From positions 1,162,001 through 1,226,000 of the forward strand of contig JAQFVV010012424.1 of NCBI GenBank assembly GCA_028023455.1: a stretch of 64,000 nucleotides of DNA. Direction: 5' to 3'. A program made the translations under genes and the position numbers. This document shows positions 25,080 to 36,897 of the stretch, piece by piece. Origin of the DNA: Epiperipatus broadwayi. Its lineage: Eukaryota; Onychophora; Udeonychophora; Euonychophora; Peripatidae. The notes beneath the pieces are model-generated. The model was given only the letters and a program-made list of their open reading frames with translations. It was not told where the DNA came from and ran no database searches. Each line of letters starts with the position of its first letter. Positions within the stretch are counted from its first letter, which is position 1.

Positions 25080-25620
25080 TCTATATATAACATTTATATA
25101 TGTTATATAAAGAGCTCACAAATGAGCTCTTAATAAGCTTTGCAGAATATCACTAACCCCAGACTGGTTACTGCTACTGGCTTCCTCAGTGAGGTGCTAG
25201 GATATTCAAGCATTAGATTAAGAATACCAGGATAAGTCCAGCACTTTATCTAATGAATAACTATTAAGTAGAAAATCTGAAATTTTCAGACATCCATATG
25301 TCTTCCAATCCAGCTATCAAACTTAAATAACAAGTTCAGATATATCATATATTAATAACTTTAGCAATATAAAATTGCCAAAGCCTTAATAGAAAAAATA
25401 AAATTACAAAGAAATCAAGTCATATATCATATGACCTAATTTAACAAGCTTGTATTACAAATGTTATATAAAGCTCACAAATAAGCTCTTAATAAGCTTT
25501 GCAGAATATCCCCAATCCATACTGGCTTCTGCTACTGGCTTTCTCAGTGAGGTGATTGTTAAATTAGGTCATGTGATATATGACTTGATATCTTTGTAAT
25601 ATATAAATAAAGTGGTTTTT
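25080..25620. repeat. Repeat H subfamily 1, two copies in direct orientation
   Basis: Two copies of the block (T/A)AAGCTC..AATAAGCTTTGCAGAATATC, ACTGG-CTGCTACTGGCTT and CTCAGTGAGGTG occur at about 25105-25200 and 25465-25555. Minus-strand hammerhead remnants lie at 25156-25196 (CUGAGGA core; GAA changed to UAA; GUC kept) and 25505-25552. In the first remnant, helix I has A-U reversed to U-A at its sixth pair relative to other copies. An inverted pair, ATCAAGTCATATATCATATG (about 25417) and its complement near 25575-25598, closes the second copy. Confidence 0.55.
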
Positions 25621-25917
25621 GGGAAGTGAGTGAAAATTGAGGGATAAGATTTTTCAGTTGGCCAAATGGACAGAAAAAAAAAGCCAGAATAAATTAAAAA
25701 AAACATAATAAAAGTTTGCCTGGGGGTTTGTGATGATGACATTTTAGTTGTACTTATATGTTAGATTATTTTCATCATCTAACATTAAATCATCAATACA
25801 TTTAGAAACATGTTAAGCTTTTATTTAAATTTTCCAATTACAATCAACTGTTAGTGATAACACACAGGTTATTATCTATACAATGTTATGAATGGTATTA
25901 ATTTTCTCTCTTTATCA

Positions 25918-26036
25918 GGTGTTTCTGGCTTCACCAGTGGCAGTACTAGCATGGGAATCAAACTTGGATCTTTAGATTCTTGAATATTTAATTTTAAGAA
26001 GTTGCTTTATTCAACTGAGCCATTCTGCCAAATCTG
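25918..26036 (-). mobile_element. tRNA-derived SINE-like repeat
   Basis: On the minus strand, TGGCTCAGTTGAATAAAGCA resembles an A box and AAGTTTGATTCCCATG a B box, followed by a non-tRNA tail with CACTGGTGAAGCCAGAAACA. Spacing between the boxes is near the tRNA norm. No clear target-site duplication was identified. Confidence 0.5.
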
Positions 26037-28463
26037 AAGATAGGAGAATAATACTTCTTGAAATATTGTGTAGATACTATGATATTACTAACAGTTAAAT
26101 GTAATTAGAAAATTTAAATAAAGTTTAAAAATTTTCTAAAGACATTTATGATTATTTGTTTGATGATGGAAATAGTCCAACATATAAGTATAACATATAA
26201 TATAACTGTTTTTAACTTTTTTTATTTGAATTTTTTTGTTTGTTTATATTCTTTATTAATAAAGCAACAAGAAAAACGATTGGAGGATATTTATCAAATT
26301 GTCCACATGTTATTTTATTAAATGAATTATGTTAACATAAACTCTAATTCTCCCATATGCATAAAAAGTAAATTAGTTTTTAAATAATCCCATGGAGAGC
26401 AAATCTATTTGTCCAAAACCAATTCTTTCCATAGAAGAACAGTAAAAAAAGAGGATGTTATTTATCCAGCTTTGCAATTGCAGGTGGTCATTCTTTGAGT
26501 ATTTTTCCATATTTGTTTTGTTCTTTAATTAAGAATAGATGATTAGTTGGTTTGGTGACTACTTAAAAAAATTGAAGATTGATCTTAACCAAAAATTTTT
26601 TTTAAGTCTTATTAGACTAAGATTTAAAGTTAAATAATAGAAAGAGTAGACTATATTCTTCCTCCATCAAATATATCCTATGTTATTTACTACAACATTT
26701 CAAAGTTTAAGAAAATTTAAAAGGTGAACATTACATTTGTTGTATCATTAATTAAAATAATTAGATTTTGACAAATACACACTGCAAAAGAAAAAAAACA
26801 ATGAATTATAAATAGATGAAGAAAATTGTACCAAAAAAAAAACAAACAAACAAACAAACAAAAAACAATTCTAAGTTGGAGACTTGATGTTGGTTAGAAC
26901 TCCCTAGATCATTTCACGGAAATCTTCAATTTACACAGAGATCTAATAACATCATTTACAACTATAAAATCTTCAATTTACATTAGGAACCAGATTGCTT
27001 CATCTATAAATTTGGAAATAACTAACTTATAATCAAGAAAAATGATAATATGAGAAGTCTAAGACCATTCCCATTAAAGAAATAGCCCATTAATTTTTTA
27101 AAATGATTTTATAAAGACTCAAAATTTAATGTTTATTTTAAAAAAATAATATATTTTATTTATTATAAATAAACCATCAATTTTTTATTACTTCAGAGAA
27201 TAATTTTAGTAACTACGTTTTATAAAATTACAATTTTTATAATAGACAGTAAGTTATATAGTGGATACTAAAAGTTTAATATAGTTAAAATAATCTAGAT
27301 TTCCTTTTAAATTATGATTTTTTTTAAAAAAATTGTCACTTTGTGCCAAATCAATTTCTTTTTGCTTTTCTCTAGATTTTTGCTTATTGAAAAATTTACT
27401 ATTATTATGTACATATATAAGTATTATAATTTAATTACGAAGATAAAAAAAAAATCTACGTTTAACTTTATTTGACTTTTATAAATTTGCATATTGTTCT
27501 TTCAATTCCAAACTTTAATTATAATTTTTGAATGACATTTATGGTATTGATTTCAGAAATAAATTATTTTCTTAGTCAGTTTTTTTAATTAAAATAATCA
27601 GTGAATTTTTATTAAAAAAGTTGTTTGTTTCTGAAAGTAATTAATTATGCTGAAAGTTTCAAAAAGGAAACGATAGACTTCTTATGAATATAATTAAATA
27701 ATGAGGGAAAAAAAATTATCAAGGTTAAAAAAAATAATTTAGAATAGATGAAAAAATTAAATCCGTTGAGATTGTCTTTTCCTCTACTAAATTTTTTAGA
27801 TGCGAAGATTATTTACATAATTAATGGCTTTTAAATTTGTTACGGGACGACATTGAAAATACTCGTAAATAAATCAACATACCATTTACTTTTCAACAAA
27901 AGCTATGACATTTCAGTCTTGGGTTGATAAAAGTATACGTATATATAATAAAATTTATTCTACAAGAATATGTAGACATTTGTCAATTATTACGGCAATA
28001 AATCTTTGGTACAAAACAATATTTATTACGTTGCTGAGTTAGGCTTTCGATACAGTTGTCCCTATATTAAGCTTACCATTTTTTTTTTTTTCAAATTTAA
28101 AACTAGGACATTTGAAATGGTTCAGACAGCATGAGTATAGTCGCTATCTTGGAATATAAATTGAAAAAATATTATGGATTATTCTTATCTTCTTTTTAAG
28201 TGATTAAGTAAAGAAATACAACAAAAGAATCAAATGTAGCATTTGAACAAAATGGTTTTAAGAACAAAAAAGGTACAAAAGTACTTATAATTTTATAAAC
28301 TGTACTGGTTACATTTCACAACTAACCAGGACCAATGACCAAGAGAACCAGTATTGTAATGATAAAATCAGTATGTATTATCATATTAGCCCATAGTCAT
28401 GTTATAACGAAGATATGCTGGATTGAAAGCCTGGCTTAGGAAAGTAACTATTAAAGGTTTATT
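26037..28463. other. AT-rich sequence with a (CAAA)n tract
   Basis: A (CAAA)n microsatellite occupies about 26832-26868. Otherwise no gene, splice-site pair or foldback is supported. Confidence 0.45.
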
Positions 28464-28474
28464 ACTGTAATAGT
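28464..28474. repeat. Target-site duplication, left copy
   Basis: ACTGTAATAGT, repeated exactly at 31765-31775 after the LINE tail. It defines both ends of RTE copy 1. Confidence 0.85.
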
Positions 28475-31400
28475 GGCTGCAGAAAGGAGTTTGCTATTAA
28501 CTGAAAGGAAACCCTTTGATTTCTCTTGGAGGCCTTAAAGGAACCGAGCAGGGCAAATTCCTAATGTCCACTCCATACGTTCTTGTCATTGCAGCTGTTA
28601 TTACTATGTGATTATTCATATAGTATACGAACATGGATGGGCTGCTCACCAACACGCATTAGCCAGCGTGGTGAGTTTATTGGCTTTTTACCTCTGAGTT
28701 TAAGATCAAGAAACACCATGGTCTTTCTTCTCAGTGCCTGATAAAGCAGAATGAATGTTTGCGTAAATGATAAATATTTTTCCAATACATATATACAATT
28801 ATGACAGACAAAAACAAAGCATGGCCTTTATTCCCAGGAGGCTGTAAAGTCACCAACCAAGGCAGCGGTAGGTGGCCGAAGGCGGAAGGTGCTAAGAATC
28901 CCCTGATTGCGGACCCAGGCTGCCATTTGATGATGACTTTTTACTTAGGTACTTACAACTGCAGATTACTTTCAAGTGAAGGAAGATTGCAAGAATTAGA
29001 AGAACTGTCTTATATTAAATGGGACATTATTGGACTTTGTGAAGTTAGAAGAAAAGGGGAAGAAACAATTTATTTAAAAAGTGGACATATACTCTATTAT
29101 AAAGGCACACATATTGGAAATACAAGTGGAGTAGGATTCATTATAAATAAAAAGTGGAAGAACAATATTGTGGAGATTGATGGTGTAGCAGACAGAGTGG
29201 CAAGATTAGTTATACAACTTAATAGCAGATACCAAATGCAGATAATTCAGGTTTATGCCCCAACAAGTTCTCATAGTGATGAAGTAGTAGAAGATTTTTA
29301 TATGGATGTACAAAAGGCTTTTGATCAGAGTAAACAACATTTTAAAATTGTTATGGGAGACTTTAATGCTAGAATTGGTAAACAAATGAAAGATGAAATT
29401 GCTGTAGGTAATTTTGGTTATGGTAATAGAAATGAGAGAGGACATAGACTTGTGGAGTTTGCAGAAAAAGAAAAACTTTATATTATGAATTCATTTTTTG
29501 AGAAAAATGTTAAAAGGAAATGGACATGGAAACATCCAAATGAAGGTACAGCAGAATTGGATTATATTTTGACTAACAGAAAATACATATTTCAAGATTG
29601 TAATGTTCTTAATAAATTTAACACAGGAAGTGATCATCGATTAGTAAGGTGTAAGTTACGTGTTAATGTAAAACTAGAGAGACAAAAATTATTAAGAAAA
29701 ACAATATTTACAGTTGATATTCCTAATCTTCAGAAACATTCTAATGAATTTAAATTAGAACTTACAAATAGGTTTCAAGTGTTAGGAGGTTTTGAACATG
29801 ATTCAGATTTGAATGAAATTAATATGAAAATAACTGATACACTTTTAAAAACTGCAACAAACATAGCTGGTAGAAAAAAGCAGCAATTGACTAATAAAAT
29901 TTCTACTGAGTCTAGAGAATTTATGAAGAAAAGAAGGAATATGAAAATATACAAAAATGATGTATTAAAAAGAAATGAATATCTCGAATTTTGTAAAATG
30001 GTACGGAAAAGAGTTGAAAATGATATAAGAAAGTATAACTGTGAAATAGCAAGGAAAGCTGTAGAAAAAAATAAAAGTCTCAAAAATGTTAAACAACATT
30101 TTGGTATTGGTAGGAAATTTATATCTGCAATAAGAAAAAAAGATGGAATTATTACTAAAAAGGGAGATGACATCATCAAATTGGTAGAAGATTTTTATCA
30201 AGAATTATATAGTAATAAAGAACAAGTACCTCCTATATCTATTACATCTTCCGAATTGCCCAGAATTTTAAATGAAGAAGTGAGACATGCAATTAAGTGT
30301 ATGAAGAAAGGAAAGGCTCCAGGAATTGATGGAATTATAATTGATATATTAAAAGAAGCAGGTGAAGAAATAGAAACAATTTTAGCAAAGTTATATACCA
30401 AATGTCTAAATGATAAAGATGTACCAGAAGATTGGAAGAATGCAGTAATAATATTAATATTTAAAAAAGGTGATAAAGAAGATATTAGAAATTTCAGACC
30501 TATCAGCCTTTTAGCAGTTTTATATAAAATTTTTACCAAGATAATTACAACTCGTCTACAGAGAACTTTGGATTTCCACCAACCAAGAGAACAAGTTGGA
30601 TTTAAAAGTGGTTTTAGTACAATAGATCATATCCAGGTATTGAGAGAAGTCATAGAAAGGACAAATGAATATGAGTTGTCATTATGTTTTGGATTTGTAG
30701 ATTATGAAAAGGCATTCGATTCTATACACATTTCTTCAGTGATTAAAGCATTGGATCATCAAGGTATAGATCCAGGATATTGTCATATTTTAAAGAATAT
30801 ATATAAAAATGCAACAGCAACAATTAGATTACATAATGATACTGGAAAAATCAACATTGAGAAAGGTGTAAGACAAGGTGACTCCATATCTCCAAAACTC
30901 TTTACAGTAGTGCTGCAAGAAGTATTTTGTGGATTAAAATGGGAAGCTAAAGGAGTGAAAGTAAATGGAGAGTATTTAAATCATTTAGATTTCGCAGATG
31001 ATGTAGTTGAATAATGCTTCAGAGCTGCAGAAAATGTTGCAGGAGTTAGCAGATGAAAGTAGAAAAGTAGGACTAAAGATAAATGTTAAAAAGACTAAAG
31101 TAATGTTTAATCGATTTGCTCAAAATATGAAAATAAAGATTGATTATGAAGAATTAGAAGAAGTTAACAGTTACAAATACCTTGGTCAGATTATTAATAC
31201 AGATGGAAACATAATGGACGAAATTAATCATAGAATTAAACTTGGTTGGAGTGCTTTTGGTAGAAATAACTTGATACTAAAAGGAAATATGCCTATGTGT
31301 TTGAAAAGGATGGTTTTTAACAAATGTGTTTTACCAGTTCTTACTTATGGATCTGAGACTTGGACACTTAATAGAAGAGCAATACAGAGACTTCAGACCA

Positions 31401-31764
31401 CTCAAAGGAGTATGGAGAGATGTATGTTGGGAGTAACAAGAAGAGATCGAAAATGCAATGTATGGGTAAGACAACAAACAGGTGTTACTGACCTTATTGA
31501 AAAAATTAAAAGATTGAAATGGAGTTGGGCTGGACATATTGCTAGAAGAGATGACAATAGATGGACAATTGAAATTTTAAACTGGATTCCAAGAGATTGT
31601 AAAAGACCCAGAAAGAGACCACATGTGAGATGGATGGATGAAATAAGAAAATGTGCAGGGGTGTTGTGGAGAAGAGAAGCTAAAGATCAGAGAAGATGGA
31701 TTAAACTTGGAGAGACCTTCATCCTGCAGTGGATTGATAATGGTTGATAATGATGATGATGATG
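28475..31764 (+). mobile_element. RTE-clade LINE, copy 1, full length
   Basis: About 3.29 kb from GGCTGCAGAAAGGAG to a (GAT)n tail, bounded by a perfect 11-bp target-site duplication, so insertion is fairly recent. Layout: 5' UTR of about 325 bp, one long open frame (endonuclease plus reverse transcriptase), a very short 3' region and a trinucleotide tail in place of poly(A), all typical of RTE elements. The copy at 38537-41835 is nearly identical along its length. An 8-bp deletion near 31010 breaks the frame. Confidence 0.93.
28801..31747 (+). pseudogene. RTE endonuclease-reverse transcriptase, frameshifted
   Basis: The frame opens at 28801 with MTDKNKAWPLFPGG and stops at 31014; the remainder is open in another frame at 31007-31747. 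Endonuclease motifs are intact: TYNCR, LCEVRRKGEE, QVYAPTSS, GDFNARIG, AELDYIL and GSDHRLV. Reverse transcriptase motifs follow: KAPGIDG, RPISLL, EQVGFKSG, DYEKAFDS, RQGDSISP and DFADD. Relative to copy 2, an 8-bp deletion just after the FADD codons removes part of VVFANNAS, giving VVE then stop. One Glu codon is also missing in the LEEL region. It would make a truncated protein without the C-terminal domain, so autonomous mobility is unlikely. It retains the canonical FADD box and QxGF glycine that copy 2 has lost. Confidence 0.92.
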
Positions 31765-31775
31765 ACTGTAATAGT
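31765..31775. repeat. Target-site duplication, right copy
   Basis: Exact repeat of 28464-28474 directly after the (GAT)n tail. Confidence 0.85.
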
Positions 31776-31849
31776 CGATAATTGTCTTCACACTTAGGTA
31801 CAATATATTTTATTATATATTAATTATGGTATATACATATAATATAATT

Positions 31850-31897
<48 letters not shown>

Positions 31898-31898
31898 A
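31850..31898. repeat. (CA)n(TA)n microsatellite
   Basis: Perfect CA run passing into a TA run. Confidence 0.95.
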
Positions 31899-31955
31899 CC
31901 ATTAGAAATTAGTCACATTTAAGACAATCACAATATAAATAACAATATATATATA
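31896..31955. repeat. Repeat B terminal fragment
   Basis: ATTAGTCACATTTAAGACAA, then TCACAATATAAATAACAAT, resembles the left end of repeat B (55254 onward). It lies between two TA tracts and has no partner arm. Confidence 0.4.
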
Positions 31956-32079
31956 TATCTACAATGATTGGAGTCTGTATTCCTTATATAAAAAAAAAAC
32001 TATAGACAGTATTCTAAAATGCTAATATATAAAAATGGCATATAGTATTAACCAAAAGATTGATAACAATCTGTTCAAG

Positions 32080-32215
32080 TCTAAGGATTTAATCTCTCTT
32101 GAAAACATGAAGATTATAAAATTTCATGTGGAGTTTGTGATGCTTATGTGGGTATAAGCAGTCATTACACCAGTACTAGAAGAGATGATCATGATTGACA
32201 TTATCACTACATTCT
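32080..32215 (+). pseudogene. Decayed Penelope-like GIY-YIG remnant
   Basis: With one frame change, the translation gives LFKSKDLISLEN, then YKISCGVCDAYVGISSHYTS and TRRDDH before a stop. Order and spacing match the linker, Tyr, Cys-x2-Cys, YVG and Arg of Penelope GIY-YIG domains. Only about 45 residues remain. Probably a different lineage from the copies at 22.9 and 51 kb, judging by residues. Confidence 0.45.
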
Positions 32216-32505
32216 AAAGGTACATGTTATTATATAGATTTCTCAAACATATAGATAATATAAAGTTGCGGTTAGTAATATTTACCATAGTGACTAATAT
32301 GACAATTAAACAACTTTGAGTGGATAATTGCCAAATTCTATTTGTTTTTTCAATTGACCATTTTATTTTTGTGTTCCACTATTTTCACTCACAACATTAA
32401 TAAATGGATTGTTAGACAAGAAAAAAAAGAAGATACAATAAAAAAATAGATTATTTATGTTAGTTTATTTTCTTAACAAATGGCGAAAATAGAAATGACA
32501 GTTTT
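32216..32505. other. AT-rich spacer
   Basis: No feature recognised. Confidence 0.4.
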
Positions 32506-32509
32506 TTTT

Positions 32510-32606
32510 ATTGTTGGCTGAGAGGTCAACACAGCTGCCTTACAAGCAGTTGTCCTGGATCTGTGGGTTCGCTTCCTGGCTGATGCTTTGACACATGGAA
32601 AAAAAG
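32510..32606 (+). mobile_element. tRNA-derived SINE
   Basis: TTGGCTGAGAGGTCAAC (A-box region, about 32514) and GGGTTCGCTTCC (B box, 32565-32576) are in tRNA order and spacing. GCTTTGACACATGGAAAAAA follows. The post-B-box word TTTGACAxAT is shared with the SINE at 24522-24606, so both probably belong to one family. Confidence 0.65.
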
Positions 32607-32946
32607 TTATTTAACTATTGCATTAGCTACAGAAGGACCACAATTTTGTGCAAGCTGCAATTTTTCTTGTATGTGATGATTAAGTTATCTTAATAAATGA
32701 ACACTTCTTGGCAGAAATAAAGTAAATAAATCATAGGCTTAGGTTACAGTTAATGGTCATTTAAAGAAATGAATGTTTTGGACTTCCATATAAAAACTTA
32801 CATTAGACATGTGAAACAGTAATTCAGTCTTTCAAACCAAAGACTATTTCATATGACTTATACAGTTTCATACAAAAAAACTGACTAAATGTGATATACT
32901 TTCTAAAAGATTTGCTGAATTAGGTGTTTTAACATTTGATGTCAAG

Positions 32947-33042
32947 CATCAGTGGTCAAGTGATCAGCACAGATTCCTTACAAGTAGTTGTCCTGAGTTA
33001 GCAGGTTCACTTCCCAGCCAATGCTATGAAACATGAAAAACA
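32947..33042 (+). mobile_element. tRNA-derived SINE, second copy
   Basis: CAGTGGTCAAGTGATCAGCA (A-box region) and CAGGTTCACTTCCCAGCC (B box) are followed by ATGCTATGAAACATGAAAAA. It matches the SINE 350 bp upstream over most of its length, including TTACAAG(C/T)AGTTGTCCTG, with mutations in the boxes. Confidence 0.6.
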
Positions 33043-33049
33043 TAGTATT

Positions 33050-33390
33050 TGAAATCTAGAAAAATTTGCATGTTCAATTCAATTGACCCAAATATTTGGT
33101 TTTACTATTGTCAAATCTTTCATCTACCAAACTTGAATGTGAGAGAGCTTTAAATGATATTACATTTGAATATTCCATCAGCTCATTATTAACCAAGACA
33201 TAAAATCCTTATATATTGCCAAATATGATACTATAAGCCTCACAATATCAGTTTCAATGGAATCCATTTCTTCAACTGTGCCAAATGTTCACTATCCTTA
33301 AGTCAGAATAGGCTTCAATCTCATAATAAATAGATTTAACTTGATTCATTTCAAAGTGTTAAAGATAAAACACACACAAACAGTTAAATT
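33050..33390. other. AT-rich spacer
   Basis: No feature recognised. Confidence 0.4.
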
Positions 33391-33394
33391 CAAT

Positions 33395-33790
33395 ATTCAT
33401 ATCATTTAAAAAGATCGACAATTCAGAAGATATAATAATTGTAGTGATTAATTTTTTTTGTTCTTTATTACTATACAATTCTTTGTAGAACTCTTCCATA
33501 CATTTTATATTGTTATCTCAGTTTTTAGTAATATATTGTCTTATACTTTTAAAACTTCCATATTTTTCTGAAGATTTTCATGCCAATTTACAGTTATATT
33601 TTCTTATATCACTTTAACTATTTTTTGCATCATTTTACAGAACTTCAGAGACTTGATTCTTCTTAAAAAATTACTTTTAAATATTTTCCTTCATATATTG
33701 CCTGTCTCAGTTGAAAGTTTACTAAAAAATTTCTGTTTTCTTTGTATCAACTATTTTAAATGCTTTTATTAAAGTTGAAAACTTGGATTG
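33395..33790 (-). mobile_element. RTE LINE internal fragment, decayed
   Basis: The minus strand aligns with RTE copy 1 from about 29850 to 30300: AGTTCTGTAAAATGATGCAA, GATATAAGAAAATATAACTG and TAGTAATAAAGAACAA are recognisable. It covers the linker between endonuclease and reverse transcriptase. Both ends are missing, and stops and frameshifts are many. An old fragment. Confidence 0.7.
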
Positions 33791-33799
33791 TTTGTTTGT

Positions 33800-34190
33800 T
33801 TATTTGTTAACTCACAAGACGGCACTATAAAGATTGTTTTTTTCAATTGATTTAAAGTAAAATTATATGTATTAAGTGAAATTCATTTACAATATAGTTT
33901 TGGTAAGCATTAAAAAAAAATTTCCAATGAAAATAAAAATGTTAAACACTTTTCACTTAAAAGAATATTTTATCTTTTTAATTAATTATATACCCATATT
34001 ATTATGTACACATACTAAATAGAATATATACATAAGGGGTATACATTTTAATTTATAGCAAAAATTTCTAGAAATATATACATATCAATTACAAGTGTCC
34101 AGTCAATTTAAAGTATGATCTAGTTTTACATTTTTATTTATTGTGCCAACAATAACAGCTTAAAAAATAATAAAGATAATTTTTCTATAT
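33800..34190. other. AT-rich spacer
   Basis: No feature recognised. Confidence 0.4.
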
Positions 34191-34192
34191 AT

Positions 34193-34461
34193 CAAATGCT
34201 TCTATTATCCATGCACTAAAAAGAAAAAAAAAGTCTATTCACTCACAATTGAGATTTTAAATTGAACTTGAAATAATAGAATGGGGGAAGGAAATCCCAG
34301 AAATTAATCAAGTCAATTCTTATTTTTTATAACTAAAGATTGACTTAATTAATTTCTGGACACCCTATGCTTTTATTTCAACTTAAATCTAAAATCTCCA
34401 ATTATGGTTGAAGAAACAATTATTTTTTTTCTTTTTAGTGTATGATCAATAAAAGTATTTT
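34193..34461. repeat. Foldback (MITE-like) repeat A, copy 2
   Basis: Inverted arms carry CATGCACTAAAAAG and CTTTTTAGTGTATG. The centre has CCCAGAAATTAATCAAGTCA and its own complement, TGACTTAATTAATTTCTGGA, so the interior is palindromic too. Same family as 2368-2599. Confidence 0.6.
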
Positions 34462-34469
34462 AATACAAA

Positions 34470-35125
34470 AAAATATTTTTCTTTATTATAGACTATCAGT
34501 TATCTTCTTAGTGACCTCATTAAGTTTGGATCATTTTCAAATTCTGTTACTATTTTAAAATGATTAGTAGGTTTCAATTTAAATTTATTGGAATGTTTAT
34601 GAAGGTTAGGAATATCAATTGATAATACTCATTTATTAATGTGGTTTTCATTTTTCTAATTTCACTTAATCTTTATCTTAGATCTCACTAATCAAAAATC
34701 ATTTACAGTGTTGAATCCATTAAAAAGATCACAATCTTAAAATATGTACTTTTTGTTAGAAAAATTACAATAAATTTTGCTTTATTTCTATTTGGTTACT
34801 TCCATATCTATTCCTGTTTAATATTTTTTCATAAAAATAATTCACAATACTGTTTTTCTTCTTTTTTATTATTACAAACTATAAATATGCATTCTCTCAC
34901 TTTTAACACAAATCCCAATTTACCCACAGTGCTTTCATCTTTCAATCATTTCCCAAGTCTCCCATGACAGTTTAAAATGATTGGTCTTATCAAAACCATT
35001 TAGTACATCTACATAAAATGTACTTCTTCATTTGTTGTGGCATAAATCTGAATTATCTGCATTTAATATTTTTCATCTTGCCACTTTGACTCATATGCTA
35101 TCAATCTCCATAATATATATATATA
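34470..35125. other. AT-rich spacer
   Basis: No feature recognised. It ends in a (TA)n tract of about 20 bp (35111-35132). Confidence 0.4.
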
Positions 35126-35130
35126 TATAT

Positions 35131-35266
35131 ATGTCCACAGATGGCATTCTACCAAAAACACTGATCAAGCATATGTTTTGTTTACATAAACTTCAGAGTA
35201 GTGACGTTTATGTAAACAAAACATATGCTTGATCGGTGTTTTTGGTAGAACACCATCTGTGGACAT
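35131..35266. repeat. Near-perfect 136-bp palindrome
   Basis: Arms of about 59-61 bp (35131-35191 and 35206-35266) are complementary with very few mismatches around a 14-nt loop, TTCAGAGTAGTGAC. Terminal sequence is ATGTCCACAGATGG. It adjoins a (TA)n tract, suggesting TA target use. Short frames on both strands read through it with near-identical peptides, a by-product of the symmetry. Likely a young MITE or hairpin-derived insertion. Confidence 0.85.
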
Positions 35267-35269
35267 AAA

Positions 35270-35805
35270 TACAAATGTTAGCAAGTTTTTTAACTTGCAT
35301 TTTTGTTTTTCATATATATATATTACTGAGAATGAATTCCAATTCATTGTACTTTCAATATTTGGTCCTTAGTAGTGAAGTACATGTCTACTTTTCATAT
35401 CGTTTCTTCATCTTCTAATCTCACAAAATCTAACAATGTCCTAATTACCATTAAACAATTCTTACAATTTATGCAATCTTTCTTCTCTCAAAAGTGGCCT
35501 GCAGTTGTAGTTATTTAAATAAAAGTTCATCATTGAATGGCAACCTGAATCTGTAATCAGAATATTCTTAGCAATTTCCATCTTCATCTATTAAGTGCTG
35601 CCTTAATTGATAACTTTATACAGTTTCCTAAAAATAAAGACCATAATTTAGTTCTGTCATAGTTGTAAATATTTAATAAAAGGAAAAAAGAAAAATCATT
35701 CACATATACATCCATCCCGTCTTTAAAAACCTCTTAGTGTGTTTCTATTTTGACTCAAAGATAAAAGCCAATATACTAAAACTCATTATGCTGAATGATT
35801 CTTAT
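35270..35805. other. AT-rich spacer
   Basis: No feature recognised. Confidence 0.4.
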
Positions 35806-35811
35806 CAAACC

Positions 35812-36893
35812 ACTAAACATCACATGACCACCATTTCTTATGCTTATTCAAGCTGTTAAAACAGGCAAAATTTTCCATACAATAGTGCCACTCAGTGCAA
35901 GCCTGACTAATCAATGGATGCAAGAATGTTTGTGCATAAAATCTCTATTTACTCATCCAATATACTAATTTCCAGCATTTGGCTTTCATCAGTGAGGAGC
36001 CTTAGATCTGAAAGCACTGCACCTAGATCTTAAGATCTAATGCAATCCTCCAGCACCCACCTTTTATCTATACTTTAACTACAAAACTATGAGTCTAAAA
36101 TTGGAAAATATAATATTTTTAATCCAATCTCATTAGCTTATATAGTCATATAGATCTGAACTCAGTTTAGTACCCATACATTTTGGTGTCTTTGGGTCTT
36201 TAATAAACATAGCCACCACTATCCTATTAGGCAGGATTGGTAAAAAACCACTAAATATCACATAACCATTTCTTGTGCTTGTTCAAGCTGTTAAAACAGA
36301 CAAAACTCTCCATACTGTAGTGCCACTCAGTGCAACAATATATTGAATGAATAGGCCCTAGATAGAGATTTTATGCACAAATCTTGCATCCCTTGATTAC
36401 TCTGGCTTGCACCGAGTCGCATTACTGTATGGAGAGTTTTGCCTTTTAACAGCTTGATCAAGCATAAGAAACAGTGGTTATGTGATGTTTAGTGGTTTAA
36501 TAGCAGTCCTGTCTAAGAGGATAGTTGTGACTATGGTTATTAAAAAGCCAAAGACACCAAAATGTATGGTTAGTGAAATGACTTCAGACCTAAATGACTA
36601 TAAATGCTAATGAGCTTGGATTGAGATTATATTTTCAATTTTAGACTGGTAGTTTTGTAGTTAGTAGAGATAAAAGGTGGATACTTGAGGGTTGCATTAG
36701 ATTCTAGGATCTAGCTGCAATGTTTCAGATCTAAGTCTCCTCACTGATGAAAATAAAAAGCTGGAAACTAGTCTGGAGATATTGGATGAGTAGGCACTAG
36801 ATAGGGATTTTATGCACAAACCTTCTTGCATCCATTGATTATTCTGGCTTGCACTGAGTGACATTACTGTAAAGAGAGTTTTGCTTGTCTGAC
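35812..36893. repeat. Repeat H subfamily 2, ~1-kb palindrome
   Basis: Arms from about 35875 to 36337 and 36406 to 36893 are complementary around a centre near 36371, separated by a roughly 70-bp loop. The terminal word AACCACTAAACATCACATGA occurs at 35812, recurs (one base changed) near 36244 in the same orientation, and is inverted at 36490-36510. Units of about 430 bp are therefore joined both in tandem and head to head. Arms carry hammerhead-like motifs: minus-strand remnant at 35960-36000, plus-strand at 36737-36779. Frames on the minus strand around 36697-36918 are incidental. Confidence 0.75.
36737..36779 (+). ncRNA. Hammerhead ribozyme-like motif
   Basis: Core CUGAUGA at 36744-36750, GAAA at 36764-36767 and GUC at 36771-36773. 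Helix I CUCCUCA pairs with UGGAGA with one mismatch. Helix III is A-U, C-G with a UA loop. Helix II has decayed (AAAUAAAAAGCUG). Core bases are retained, but the helix II damage makes activity doubtful. Confidence 0.35.
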
Positions 36894-36897
36894 TGAT

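Noticed and set aside
29775-30539. Long minus-strand frames inside RTE copy 1 (and 39271-40466 and 41404-41795 in copy 2)
   Set aside because: Antisense shadows of the A-rich RTE coding region, with no motifs of their own.
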